This document shows positions 1 through 7,942 of a DNA stretch of 19,023 nucleotides, in pieces (the stretch's first letter is position 1; every line of letters starts with the position of its first letter). Position numbers and translations under genes: made by a program. The stretch is from Deltaproteobacteria bacterium. Its GTDB lineage: Bacteria > Desulfobacterota > Desulfobacteria > Desulfobacterales > UBA11574. The stretch is taken from NCBI GenBank assembly GCA_019314155.1, contig JAFCZV010000051.1, positions 1 through 19,023 on the forward strand, read 5' to 3'. The notes beneath the pieces are model-generated. The model was not told where the DNA came from. It did not search any database and was given only the letters and a program-made list of their open reading frames with translations.

Positions 1-85
1 GATTATTTCTTTTGTCTGAAGCTACACTCGAAAACTATATAAATTAATAACAGGTTTCGACACAAAATCAAAGGCCAAAAAGAGA

Positions 86-113
86 TTGATTAACAAAGGA
101 AATCTGCTATAAA
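86..113 (+). promoter_or_regulatory. Predicted sigma70-type promoter of the SIMPL-domain gene
   Basis: A TTGATT box at 86-91 (4 of 6 matches to the -35 consensus) is followed after 16 nt by TATAAA at 108-113 (5 of 6 matches to the -10 consensus). It lies about 60 nt upstream of the chosen start at 174 in an AT-rich stretch. This is a pattern match only, since AT-rich DNA gives such matches by chance. Confidence 0.45.
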
Positions 114-173
114 TTTAGACAATCATCTGAGATGCCAATAAAAGAAACCATTGGATATTATAAGGAGGCAGCA

Positions 174-917
174 ATGAAAAGAGCATTTATTTTATTATTG
201 ACGGCGATTCTACTCCTCATGGCTCATTCTTCCCTTGCCCAATGTCCGTCCGGTTCGGATCGAAATTTAATCCTTACCGAAGGTATGGCCGAGGTGACGG
301 GTCAAAACGATTCGGCCAAGATTTCTTTAGCCGTTGTGACCGAAGGACGAAATTTGGAACAGGTTAGCTCAGAAAATACCGGCAAAACCAACGCCGTTCT
401 TAAGAGCATAAAGGGCTTGAATATTAAAAATCTTAAACTTAAGACCGCTAATTATCGCGTTACACCCCAAAAGGATTATAAAGCCCGACCACCCAAAATT
501 AAAGGTTATGAAGTGTCCAATGCAATTGAAGTTTCCCTGGAAGGATTTGAACCTGGGCCTTTATCCAAGAATGTTTCCAAAATTATCGGAAAAGCTCTGG
601 AAAGCGGATCCAACAATATCAACCATATTCAATTTTACATCAAAAACAAACAACCGCTAGAAAAAGACGCCTTGAAACAAGCGACACGAGAAGCCATGGA
701 TCGTGCAAGAACTTTAGCCGAGACAGCGGGGGTGAAACTAAAACGCGTCGTTTCACTGAGCACGCAGCCGATTCACATACCGCCCCGCCCTCAGATGTTA
801 CGCGCAGCAGAAATGAAGACCGAAGCCGCGACCGCACCGCCCATGGAGATCGGGGAAAGCCAAATTCGCGTTACGGTGAACATCGCATATGAAATAGAAC
901 CCTTGTTGCATAAATAA
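174..917 (+). CDS. Secreted SIMPL-domain (DUF541, YggE-like) protein
   Basis: This 247-aa protein belongs to the SIMPL/DUF541 family (COG2968), whose bacterial members such as E. coli YggE are periplasmic or envelope proteins of poorly defined function, with some links to oxidative stress. Residues 1-22 form a signal peptide: Lys-Arg, a Leu/Ile-rich core, then Ser-Leu-Ala before Gln-Cys. The Cys follows Gln, so it is not a good lipobox, and signal peptidase I cleavage is more likely. The mature part has the family pattern: an early GMAEVTG strand, a central Tyr-Arg-Val-Thr-Pro segment, GYEVSNAIEV, and a late helix with repeated Ala and Arg before a Val-rich C-terminus. An ATG at 132 is open in the same frame, but the ATG at 174 has AAGGAGG just upstream and starts the signal peptide directly. 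The gene stands alone, converging on the MFS gene. Confidence 0.88.
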   Translation: MKRAFILLLTAILLLMAHSSLAQCPSGSDRNLILTEGMAEVTGQNDSAKISLAVVTEGRNLEQVSSENTGKTNAVLKSIKGLNIKNLKLKTANYRVTPQKDYKARPPKIKGYEVSNAIEVSLEGFEPGPLSKNVSKIIGKALESGSNNINHIQFYIKNKQPLEKDALKQATREAMDRARTLAETAGVKLKRVVSLSTQPIHIPPRPQMLRAAEMKTEAATAPPMEIGESQIRVTVNIAYEIEPLLHK

Positions 918-1001
918 CACGGCTGTTGAAATCGCTTCTGATGGAAATGGCACCTGCAATTTTCGCTTATTTTTTTTTAAAGCAAACCAGAGATCGTTCG
1001 T

Positions 1002-2306
1002 TTACAGCCCCTGTGTCTGCTCCAATTCCAAGGAAGACTTCGGAATGTAAACATATGACAAGAATACCTGAATGATAAAGCCGATTAGGGTTATGATTGC
1101 CGCGGCCACGAAGGCCATTTGGTAGGAAAATACTTCCGATGCACCGTAAATCATGAGTATATCTGTAATAGGCCCTGCGATGAAGGTTCCGGCAATTCCC
1201 CAGCTGAGAAAATATGTGGCATTGTATATGCTGAAAAGTTTGGCCCGTCTTTCCGGAGGGATCAGCACGGATGCAAATGCATACGAAGACGCAAGAACGA
1301 TGACTTCGGAACATCCTCGCAAAAAGTTGCTGATGTAGATGAGCACCAAGTCGCCGGTGACGGCAAGCAGAATCAGCGACCCTATGGCCATGACAGTTCC
1401 CAACAGCAGGGAGTTCCCGTTTCCGATTTTCCTTCCGATCCAACCTGCAATGAGTCCGGTCAGAATCATTGCCGCTGACTGCGTATTCACGATATAGCTC
1501 AACACCTTGCTTGACACCGCAAAGCCGGAATCGAGAACCAGGTACTGGGACTGAATCACGGCAATGGAATTTCTTCCAAAATTGATAAAAACCATTGCAG
1601 CAATAAAAATCCAAAAAACCTTCCCATAGGATTCAAAAACGCTGATTTCCTGTGTGGACGCAGTTTTCATTTCCTTTTTGATGCCCCCTTCGGGGACCCA
1701 AAGCATGGGAACAATGGAGATGAACATTGCGCTGGCGGCAACAAAAAACAGCGCGCCTTCGTAAAAGCCCCATCCCTCGTATTTAAGGCTTAATCCGTCA
1801 TACAGCAAACCGCCGATCCATACCCCGGCGATACGGCCGATTCCACCGACACTGGCCAGACGACCTTGGATCGTATTCCGGTCCTCCTGGGGATAGATAT
1901 CCGATATCAATGCGCTCCAGCCGACATTGGACATGGACCAGAAAATCTCCACTATCGATAAACCCATGATGATCACATATCCTGCCAGGATGAGATTTGC
2001 AGTCAAGGTGTGGGCATACCATACCAGGACCGTCCCGAATCCCGCCAGTATTTCACCGCATACGATCAATGTCCGCCGGAGTTGATATTTATCTGAGAAC
2101 GCCCCCCATACAAACGTCTGAAAAATAATGTTTATGACCATGGGAAAAGTTGCGAACAAGGTTGTTTCGGTGACGCTCAATCCCAGAAAGTGCCTTAAAT
2201 AGATGGAGAGATAGCTGTAAAACAATCCTCGTCGGAACATGGCGATCATTTGAAAGGAGGATATTCCGAAAAAAACCCTGGGGGATTGGTTGCGGTTGGA
2301 TATCAT
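1002..2306 (-). CDS. Major facilitator superfamily transporter
   Basis: This 434-aa polytopic inner-membrane protein has about 12 hydrophobic segments and a polar cytoplasmic stretch in the middle (around residues 205-220), the usual two-times-six MFS layout. The TM2-TM3 loop holds an MFS motif-A-like segment (GAFSDKYQLRR), typical of drug/metabolite:H+ antiporters. The substrate cannot be told from sequence. The frame stays open upstream to an ATG at 2453, but that part overlaps the VWA gene and is not membrane-like. The ATG at 2306 lies 8 nt after the VWA stop codon and begins just before TM1. No clear Shine-Dalgarno precedes it, so translational coupling to the VWA gene is likely. It is the last gene of the AAA-VWA-MFS operon and may be a passenger rather than a functional partner of the first two. 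Confidence 0.85.
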   Translation of the reverse strand: MISNRNQSPRVFFGISSFQMIAMFRRGLFYSYLSIYLRHFLGLSVTETTLFATFPMVINIIFQTFVWGAFSDKYQLRRTLIVCGEILAGFGTVLVWYAHTLTANLILAGYVIIMGLSIVEIFWSMSNVGWSALISDIYPQEDRNTIQGRLASVGGIGRIAGVWIGGLLYDGLSLKYEGWGFYEGALFFVAASAMFISIVPMLWVPEGGIKKEMKTASTQEISVFESYGKVFWIFIAAMVFINFGRNSIAVIQSQYLVLDSGFAVSSKVLSYIVNTQSAAMILTGLIAGWIGRKIGNGNSLLLGTVMAIGSLILLAVTGDLVLIYISNFLRGCSEVIVLASSYAFASVLIPPERRAKLFSIYNATYFLSWGIAGTFIAGPITDILMIYGASEVFSYQMAFVAAAIITLIGFIIQVFLSYVYIPKSSLELEQTQGL

Positions 2307-2314
2307 TGGAGATA

Positions 2315-3505
2315 TTATTTGGCCGTCAGGTGATTGACCGCCCCCTCCAGGCCATCCAGCGACAGCTCGAACATGGGGAAAATATGCCCAATGGTGGCAA
2401 TGGTCGGTGTGTGGTGCCATATTCGTGAAGATACGGGATTCATCCATACGCAATGGGGAAAGGTTTGAGCCAAAAACTTGAGCTGCTCGATGCTCGGCTT
2501 TCCGCTTCTTTCCTCCACATGTATGGATCCGTCTGCGGCCATAAGTTCATACGGCGCCATGCTGGCGTCTCCCACCATGACCAGGCGGGTTTCCGGGTCA
2601 AAGGAGATAAAATCTTCAACTTTCAAGGGTTTTTTTCTCTGAGTGGGATCTTCCCAGAGGAAATCATAGACCGTGTTGTGAAAAAAGCAGGTTTTAAGAT
2701 CCTTGAACTGATCCCGGGCATAGTCAAAAAGGGTCTGAACAACCGGTATGTAGGTATCCATCGACCAACCGCCGTTATCGATGGCAAGGATGACCTTAAG
2801 GCGGTCTTTTAGGCGCCTTGAAAAAACGATTTCTATTTCGCCCGCGTTTTTCATGGTCTGATAAATGGTTTCATCGATGTTGAGGTTATCTTTGGGGCCA
2901 ACCGGTATCATATTGCGAAGCCTTTTCAGGGCTTCACCCATCATATCCTGGGTCAGTAGGCCGCGGCGTGAATAGTCCTTATATCTTCTCTCCATGGCGA
3001 CTTTGACAGCAGACTTGTTTCGGGATACACCGCCCACGCGCATTCCCTCCGGATGGTATCCTGAATGGCCCACCGGTGAAGTTCCGCCGGTGCCTATCCA
3101 TGTTCTTCCCCCCTTATGTCTCCCTTTCTGATCGTTTAAGCGTTTCTTGAAATACTCAATAAGTTCTTCCGGAGTCAGATCGATCAGGTCCGATTCCTCC
3201 ATTTCAAGGGCAGCGGCAAGGGACGCAGGATCTTCCAGCCATTCTTCCAGCAATGCCCTTGTCACTTCGTCGAGTTCAAGCCCTTCATATTCGGGCAATT
3301 CAGCTCCTTGAAACCGGTGGGCGAACAACTGATCATAAATATCGAAGTATCGCTCACTTTTTATCAGAATCGCCCGGGCTGATGTGTAGAACGCATCTAT
3401 GGAGTTGATCAACCCCATATTCAGTGCTTTCTGAAGTGTCAGATACGACGTTGGGCTGACCGGAATTCCGGCATTTTTTAATTGATAGAAAAAATCGATA
3501 AACAT
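2315..3505 (-). CDS. VWA-domain (CoxE-like) protein with a non-canonical MIDAS motif
   Basis: This 396-aa soluble protein resembles the CoxE/YehP-type VWA proteins that pair with MoxR AAA ATPases. The N-terminal half (1-130) is helical and acidic. Then come a Gly-rich linker (about 132-160, with GTGGTSPVGHSGYHPEG), a second helical part, and a C-terminal VWA fold from about residue 236. In that fold the first metal-binding loop reads AIDNGGWSM (D243), where the canonical MIDAS sequence is DxSxS. Both serines are replaced by other residues, while a later GDASM (313-316) occupies the place of the distal acidic loop. Metal-dependent ligand binding may therefore be altered. By family knowledge MoxR/VWA pairs remodel or metallate target proteins, but the target here is unknown. 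The start at 3505 lies 8 nt after the ATPase stop without an evident Shine-Dalgarno, pointing to translational coupling. Confidence 0.82.
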   Translation of the reverse strand: MFIDFFYQLKNAGIPVSPTSYLTLQKALNMGLINSIDAFYTSARAILIKSERYFDIYDQLFAHRFQGAELPEYEGLELDEVTRALLEEWLEDPASLAAALEMEESDLIDLTPEELIEYFKKRLNDQKGRHKGGRTWIGTGGTSPVGHSGYHPEGMRVGGVSRNKSAVKVAMERRYKDYSRRGLLTQDMMGEALKRLRNMIPVGPKDNLNIDETIYQTMKNAGEIEIVFSRRLKDRLKVILAIDNGGWSMDTYIPVVQTLFDYARDQFKDLKTCFFHNTVYDFLWEDPTQRKKPLKVEDFISFDPETRLVMVGDASMAPYELMAADGSIHVEERSGKPSIEQLKFLAQTFPHCVWMNPVSSRIWHHTPTIATIGHIFPMFELSLDGLEGAVNHLTAK

Positions 3506-3513
3506 ATGGGTTG

Positions 3514-4368
3514 TTAAAAGAAGCCGTGGCGATTTGTAAAATCGACAGCTTGTTTATAATCCTGGCTTTTTTTAAACAGAACTCCCAGAAATGGGATGTC
3601 TCTTTTAGCCAGTATTTTGGGGTTAAAATCAGGATCTGTTTTAAGGGCCCTTATCCAATTGATCAGCTCCCGTGTGGCCGGTTTTTTTTCAATGGCATCA
3701 ATTTTGCGCAGCTTATAGAATGTTGACACGGCACTTTCCATGAGATTCGAGTCGATATCCGGAAAATGAACCTTAACAACCTTCCGCATCATCTCCAAAT
3801 CCGGAAACGCAATGTGATGAAAATTGCATCTGCCCAGAAACGGGTCCGACAGATCCTTTTTGGCGTTGGAGGTAATAATGATTACAGGCCGGTGTGTGCT
3901 CGGGATGGTTTTGTCGATTTCAATGATGTCGAATTCCATCTGATCCAGTACATCGAGCATGTCATCCTGAAAATCAGTGTCGGCCTTGTCGATTTCATCG
4001 ATCAAAAGGACGGTTCTTATATCTGACGTAAAGGACTGCCCGATCTTGCCCATCTTGATATAATCTTTTATTTTACTCACATCCCTGCTGGAATCGCCGA
4101 AACGGCTGTCGTTAAGACGTGTGAGCGTGTCATACTGGTAAAGGGCGTCCACGAGCTTCATGCTCGATTTGACATTCAGTACAATAAGGGGCATTTTCAA
4201 GCTTTCGGCAATGGCATGGGCCAGCATGGTTTTTCCGGTACCCGGTTCTCCTTTAAGCAGAAGCGGCATCTCAAGGGCAATTGAGATGTTAACGATACTG
4301 GCCAGTTCATCATCCAGTACGTATTGGCCGGCCCCCGAAAATTTACTGTTTAAGGTTTTATTTTCCAT
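3514..4368 (-). CDS. MoxR-like AAA+ ATPase
   Basis: This 284-aa AAA+ ATPase has Walker A at 40-47 (GEPGTGKT), Walker B at 121-125 (LLIDE), a sensor-1 segment IIITSN at 163-168, and a DPFLGRC segment whose Arg180 fits an arginine finger. Size and motifs fit the MoxR/RavA-type chaperone-like ATPases, which usually act with a VWA partner encoded next door, as here. The ATG at 4368 follows AAGAGG with good spacing. It is the first gene of the operon, downstream of a predicted promoter at 4452-4481. The likely role, ATP-driven remodelling or cofactor insertion in an unidentified client, is inferred from family and context. No client enzyme such as a dehydrogenase or nitric oxide reductase is encoded nearby. 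Confidence 0.88.
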   Translation of the reverse strand: MENKTLNSKFSGAGQYVLDDELASIVNISIALEMPLLLKGEPGTGKTMLAHAIAESLKMPLIVLNVKSSMKLVDALYQYDTLTRLNDSRFGDSSRDVSKIKDYIKMGKIGQSFTSDIRTVLLIDEIDKADTDFQDDMLDVLDQMEFDIIEIDKTIPSTHRPVIIITSNAKKDLSDPFLGRCNFHHIAFPDLEMMRKVVKVHFPDIDSNLMESAVSTFYKLRKIDAIEKKPATRELINWIRALKTDPDFNPKILAKRDIPFLGVLFKKSQDYKQAVDFTNRHGFF

Positions 4369-4429
4369 TAGATAACCTCTTAAAAAGTTGATCTCAAATT
4401 GGTTTTTTGCTTCGCGCCTTCCTTATTTC

Positions 4430-4444
4430 GCCTGTCCCGCAGGC
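4430..4444. repeat. Short GC-rich palindrome in the ATPase 5' leader
   Basis: GCCTG (4430-4434), a TCCCG loop and CAGGC (4440-4444) form a perfect 5-bp hairpin. It lies just downstream of the predicted minus-strand promoter, so it would sit at the extreme 5' end of the ATPase-VWA-MFS transcript. It resembles the short GC-rich palindromes at 9880-9956 in general style, but not in sequence. Confidence 0.5.
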
Positions 4445-4451
4445 AGAACTT

Positions 4452-4481
4452 ATCATACAGGGGTGTTTTTGTGATTATCAA
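4452..4481 (-). promoter_or_regulatory. Predicted sigma70-type promoter of the AAA-VWA-MFS operon
   Basis: On the minus strand, TTGATA (complement of 4476-4481) and TATGAT (complement of 4452-4457) are separated by 18 nt. Each matches the consensus at 5 of 6 positions. Transcription would start about 75-80 nt upstream of the ATPase ATG. The rest of the gap to 4658 is AT-rich and I see no gene in it. Confidence 0.6.
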
Positions 4482-4658
4482 AACAATTTTCCCATAAAAA
4501 GCATTTAATTTATTTGCTACCCCAAATGAGCGTTAAAATAATAATATCGCTATTAGAGGATTTTTTCAAGCTTGTTATATTAAGTATTATGGACAACCAT
4601 CTCAAACAATAGGATTTATCCCAATCATCGCGGCGTTATATGCTAAAGAATTTAAGAT

Positions 4659-5522
4659 ATGACGTCGCCAATAGTATTCGATATGGATACGGGCCGAGCC
4701 ATTGCCGCAGCAATTTTTGGTGATGCTAACAAAGTGAAATATGTTCCCCTTACAGCCGTACAGCGTCTGCCTGCCCTTCAGTCCAAAGAGATTGACGTTC
4801 TTTGCCGCAATACCACCCAGACCCTGACCCGCGAAACCACCAACGGGTTGAATTTTGTTCACGTTAACTATTACGACGGCCAGGGATTTCTGGTGCCCAA
4901 GAAACTGGGTGTGAAAAGCGCGAATGAACTGGAAGGCGCTACGGTGTGCGTTCTGCCGGGAACCACCACCGAAATGAATGCGGCAGACTTCTTCCGTAAT
5001 AAAACGATGAAGTGGAAACCGGTGGTCATCGAGCAGACCGCCGAGCTTTCGAAAGCATTTTTTGCCGGTCGCTGTGACGTCCTGACCTCCGACGCTTCCC
5101 AATTGGCTGCCCACCGATCCGTGGCACCTAACCCCGACGATTACGTCCTGCTTCCCGAAATTATTTCCAAAGAGCCTCTGGGACCTGTTGTCCGCCATGG
5201 TGACGACCAGTGGTATGATGTTGTCAACTGGACGGTCATGGCCCTGATTCAGGCCGAAGAATTCGGGATCACTTCTAAAAACATCGATAAAATGCTCAAG
5301 AGCAAGGATCCTCAAATCCAACGTTTTCTCGGCGTAACCCCAGGCATGGGCAAAGCGCTTGGGCTGGACGATAAGTGGGTGTACAATATCGTAAAGCAGG
5401 TGGGAAATTATGGAGAGATCTATGAGCGAAACGTGGGGGTCAATACCAAACTCGGTCTTAAGCGCGGCTTGAATGCCCTGTGGTTGGACGGCGGTTTGAT
5501 GTATGCTGCTCCTTTTAGATAA
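4659..5522 (+). CDS. aapJ: General L-amino-acid ABC transporter substrate-binding protein, N-terminally truncated (probable pseudogene)
   Basis: The 287-aa product matches the AapJ/BztA periplasmic binding proteins from the phrase FDMDTGRAIAAAIFGD onward. It includes the family segments IDVLCRNTTQTLTRET, NYYDGQGF, ATVCVLPGTTTEMN and a Gly-rich C-terminus. AapJ homologues are about 340 aa and begin with a signal peptide and roughly 35-40 residues of lobe I. Those are missing: homology starts about six residues after the ATG, an in-frame TAA lies just upstream (4653-4655), and I cannot find the lost part in the other upstream frames. No Shine-Dalgarno precedes 4659. Without a signal peptide the product could not reach the periplasm. 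Either a 5' deletion or rearrangement has disabled the gene, or the assembly is wrong here. It heads aapQMP and is followed by a strong hairpin. Confidence 0.85.
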   Translation: MTSPIVFDMDTGRAIAAAIFGDANKVKYVPLTAVQRLPALQSKEIDVLCRNTTQTLTRETTNGLNFVHVNYYDGQGFLVPKKLGVKSANELEGATVCVLPGTTTEMNAADFFRNKTMKWKPVVIEQTAELSKAFFAGRCDVLTSDASQLAAHRSVAPNPDDYVLLPEIISKEPLGPVVRHGDDQWYDVVNWTVMALIQAEEFGITSKNIDKMLKSKDPQIQRFLGVTPGMGKALGLDDKWVYNIVKQVGNYGEIYERNVGVNTKLGLKRGLNALWLDGGLMYAAPFR

Positions 5523-5528
5523 TTGATC

Positions 5529-5559
5529 ATAAGGTGCCCCTTTGTATGGGGCACCTTAT
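5529..5559 (+). terminator. Strong stem-loop between aapJ and aapQ (terminator or mRNA-stability element)
   Basis: ATAAGGTGCCCC (5529-5540) and GGGGCACCTTAT (5548-5559) form a perfect 12-bp stem around a 7-nt loop, followed by a T-rich tract. It begins 7 nt after the aapJ stop. In ABC-transporter operons a hairpin at this place often protects the binding-protein mRNA and lowers permease expression by partial termination. That role is inferred here from position and shape. Confidence 0.8.
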
Positions 5560-5620
5560 TTTATCTTCCGTGAATCTCCAGGTCTGCTTTCCTTCCGATA
5601 AGCAAGTTTTTTTAATTTCA

Positions 5621-5643
5621 GAGGAGCGTTAATGGTTTCATAG
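5621..5643 (+). promoter_or_regulatory. Shine-Dalgarno plus in-frame mini-ORF (Met-Val-Ser-amber) ahead of aapQ
   Basis: GAGGAG at 5621-5626 is well placed (5 nt) for an ATG at 5632, but that frame reads ATG GTT TCA TAG and stops at 5641-5643. The ATG used for aapQ at 5659 is in the same frame, 27 nt downstream, and lacks a good Shine-Dalgarno. Either the original aapQ start was 5632 and a nonsense mutation forces reinitiation at 5659, or the mini-ORF is a deliberate leader that tunes aapQ translation. Confidence 0.55.
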
Positions 5644-5658
5644 CGTTCAGAAAATATT

Positions 5659-6831
5659 ATGGAAAATAATCTTTCTGAAAAAATACCATTCTGGCTGGAC
5701 CCAAAGAAGAGGTCAATATTTTTTCAGTTCTTAACGCTCTGCATGGTCGGTTTGCTGGGATACTATCTGGTCTCCAACACCTTGCAAAATCTTGAAAGAC
5801 AATCCATTGCAACGGGATTCGGTTTTCTCCAAAAGGAATCTTCTTTTGAGATCGGTGAATCCCTTGTCGATTATTCTGCGGCCAGTTCTTATGGCCGCGC
5901 CCTGATCGTCGGGGCTTTGAATACCTTATACGTCTCTTTTATCGGGATTATCCTCACAGTTATATTGGGCACTTTTATCGGTGTGTCCCGGCTGTCCAGC
6001 AACTGGTTGGTATCCAAACTGGCGGCGATCTATATCGAAGTCATGCAGGACATCCCGGTGCTTCTCCAATTGTTTTTCTACTATGCCCTTTTTTACGAGA
6101 CATTTCCATCTCCCAGACAGGCCCTCAACCCTGTTCCAGGTCTGTTTCTGTGTAACCGCGGGGTTGTCTTTACGATCCCCGAGGCGCATTCGGCGCACGC
6201 CTATATGGGATTGGCCTTTTTAGCCGCCGGTATTATCGTATACCTGCTGCGCCGATGGGCCAGAAAGCGGCAAGACCTAACCGGGAGGCTTTTTCCGGTG
6301 TTTCGTGTTTCCGTAGCGCTACTCGTTGGGCTTCCGCTGCTCACCTGGTGGGCGGCAGGCGCACCCACAAAAATGGATGTCCCGAAACTTGTGGGATTTA
6401 ATTTTGAGGGCGGTTTCACCCTCAGCCCTGAGTTTATTGCACTCTTGCTGGGTCTTGTACTCTATACCGCCGCATTTGTCGCCGAAGTTGTCCGTGCCGG
6501 TATTCAGTCGGTCAGTAAAGGTCAGACAGAGGCTGCCATGTCGATGGGTCTCAGACCTCCCATGGTCTTAAACCTTGTCATTCTACCCCAGGCCCTGAGG
6601 GTGATCATTCCGCCGCTCACCAGCCAGATGCTGAATCTGACCAAGAACAGCTCTTTGGCTGTGGCCATCGGGTTCCCCGATTTTGTATCAGTTGCCAACA
6701 CAACTATCAATCAGACAGGACAGGCCATTGAAGGCGTTGCGCTGATCATGCTGGTGTATCTAATTTTCAGCCTGCTGACGTCGACGTTTATGAACTGGTA
6801 CAATAAAAGAGCAGCGTTGGTGGAAAGATAG
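5659..6831 (+). CDS. aapQ: General L-amino-acid ABC transporter permease AapQ
   Basis: This 390-aa inner-membrane permease has the length and layout of AapQ/BztB: an N-terminal TM, the periplasmic segment ending SFEIGESL, then a HisM-type permease core split by a long insert (about 155-250) with two more TMs. The EAA loop that docks with the ATPase is clear near residues 274-315 (EVVRAGIQSVSKGQTEAAMSMGL and the following LPQALRVIIPP). With AapM it would form the heterodimeric channel for a broad range of L-amino acids. The start at 5659 has only a weak ribosome binding site, because the good one belongs to the in-frame mini-ORF at 5632. The core reading frame shows no internal damage, unlike aapJ. 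Confidence 0.9.
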   Translation: MENNLSEKIPFWLDPKKRSIFFQFLTLCMVGLLGYYLVSNTLQNLERQSIATGFGFLQKESSFEIGESLVDYSAASSYGRALIVGALNTLYVSFIGIILTVILGTFIGVSRLSSNWLVSKLAAIYIEVMQDIPVLLQLFFYYALFYETFPSPRQALNPVPGLFLCNRGVVFTIPEAHSAHAYMGLAFLAAGIIVYLLRRWARKRQDLTGRLFPVFRVSVALLVGLPLLTWWAAGAPTKMDVPKLVGFNFEGGFTLSPEFIALLLGLVLYTAAFVAEVVRAGIQSVSKGQTEAAMSMGLRPPMVLNLVILPQALRVIIPPLTSQMLNLTKNSSLAVAIGFPDFVSVANTTINQTGQAIEGVALIMLVYLIFSLLTSTFMNWYNKRAALVER

Positions 6832-6848
6832 ATAAATCCAAAGAAGAG

Positions 6849-7934
6849 ATGATTCAAAAAACACAGACACAGAAGATAAAGCCGCCGGTGGTCAGTATCG
6901 GTATTATAGGATGGGTAAAGGCCAACCTTTTTAACGGCTGGTTTAATTCCGCCTTGACCATTGTTACCTTTTATCTTCTCTGGAAAATCATTCCAGCATT
7001 TTTTCGATGGGCTTTCATTGACAGCGTTTGGCGCACCACAGGAGAGGCATGCCGGGATACGGGGGGGGCCTGCTGGTCTATTGTTACAGAAAATCTGAGG
7101 TTTATTCTGTTCGGCTTCTTTCCTTACGAACTGCAGTGGAGGCCCCTGCTGGCCGTATTGATTCTGTTTGCCCTCCTTTTTTTCAGCAGAGACCGAAAAT
7201 ATTGGAAGAAACTGTTAGGCTATGCATGGATTGCAGGTCTTTTTACCATGGGCCTGCTCATGAAAGGGGGCCTTTTTGGGTTGGTTCCGGTGGAAAGCAC
7301 CCAGTGGGGTGGCCTGCCTCTGACACTTCTGCTCTCTGTTTTCGGACTGACGGCCGCATACCCACTCGGCGTTGTCCTGGCACTGGGCCGCCAGTCTAAA
7401 ATGCGTGCTATAAAATTGATCTGCATTGTGTATATTGAATTGATCAGGGGGGTTCCCCTAATCAGCCTCCTTTTTATGGCGTCGATTATTTTTCCGTTGT
7501 TTCTGCCGGAAGGGCTTACCATCAATAAGATCCTCCGGGCCCAGGTGGCCATCATTCTGTTTACTGCGGCGTACATCGCAGAGGTGGTTCGGGGGGGATT
7601 GCAGGGGATGTCCAGCGGGCAGTATGAGGCTGCTGAATCCTTGGGATTGAATTATTTCCTGACCATGCGTCTGGTTATTTTGCCCCAGGCCTTAAAAATC
7701 GTAATTCCGCCCACCGTCAGCATCCTTATTTCCGCCTTCAAAGACACGTCGCTGGTGGTCATCATCGCCCTGTACGATTTGCTCAAGACCACCCAGACGG
7801 TCCTCTCCAATCCGGAATGGATGGGGTTCAGTAAAGAGGTCTATCTGTTTGTTGCCATTCTTTACTTTTTAGGGTGTTTTTCCATGTCGAATTTCAGCCG
7901 CAAGCTGGAAAAAGAATTGTCACGAGGAGATTAA
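6849..7934 (+). CDS. aapM: General L-amino-acid ABC transporter permease AapM
   Basis: This 361-aa permease is the second membrane subunit, slightly shorter than the roughly 380-aa AapM/BztC homologues. Several N-terminal TMs precede the HisM-type core, which includes VYIELIRGVPLISLLFM and an EAA loop (EVVRGGLQGMSSGQYEAAESLGL, then LPQALKIVIPP). The MPQ/LPQ-type loop and the FKDTSLV segment are typical of polar amino-acid permeases. The ATG at 6849 directly follows a purine-rich AAGAAGAG stretch and lies 17 nt after the aapQ stop, so the two are co-translated. The reading frame is intact. Confidence 0.9.
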   Translation: MIQKTQTQKIKPPVVSIGIIGWVKANLFNGWFNSALTIVTFYLLWKIIPAFFRWAFIDSVWRTTGEACRDTGGACWSIVTENLRFILFGFFPYELQWRPLLAVLILFALLFFSRDRKYWKKLLGYAWIAGLFTMGLLMKGGLFGLVPVESTQWGGLPLTLLLSVFGLTAAYPLGVVLALGRQSKMRAIKLICIVYIELIRGVPLISLLFMASIIFPLFLPEGLTINKILRAQVAIILFTAAYIAEVVRGGLQGMSSGQYEAAESLGLNYFLTMRLVILPQALKIVIPPTVSILISAFKDTSLVVIIALYDLLKTTQTVLSNPEWMGFSKEVYLFVAILYFLGCFSMSNFSRKLEKELSRGD

Positions 7935-7942
7935 TCGTTGTT

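Noticed and set aside
174..245. Lipoprotein signal in the SIMPL protein
   Set aside because: The Cys follows Leu-Ala-Gln, and Gln before Cys does not fit the lipobox. Cleavage by signal peptidase I is more likely.
940..1001. TGGCAC at 946 as a possible sigma54 -24 element, and the T-run at 969 as a terminator
   Set aside because: No GC element lies at the right distance for sigma54, and no convincing stem precedes the T-run. The place between two converging genes fits neither a promoter nor a proven terminator.
4602..5321. 239-codon open frame antisense to aapJ
   Set aside because: It mirrors the codon structure of the clearly homologous aapJ frame, has no ribosome binding site and no recognisable domain.
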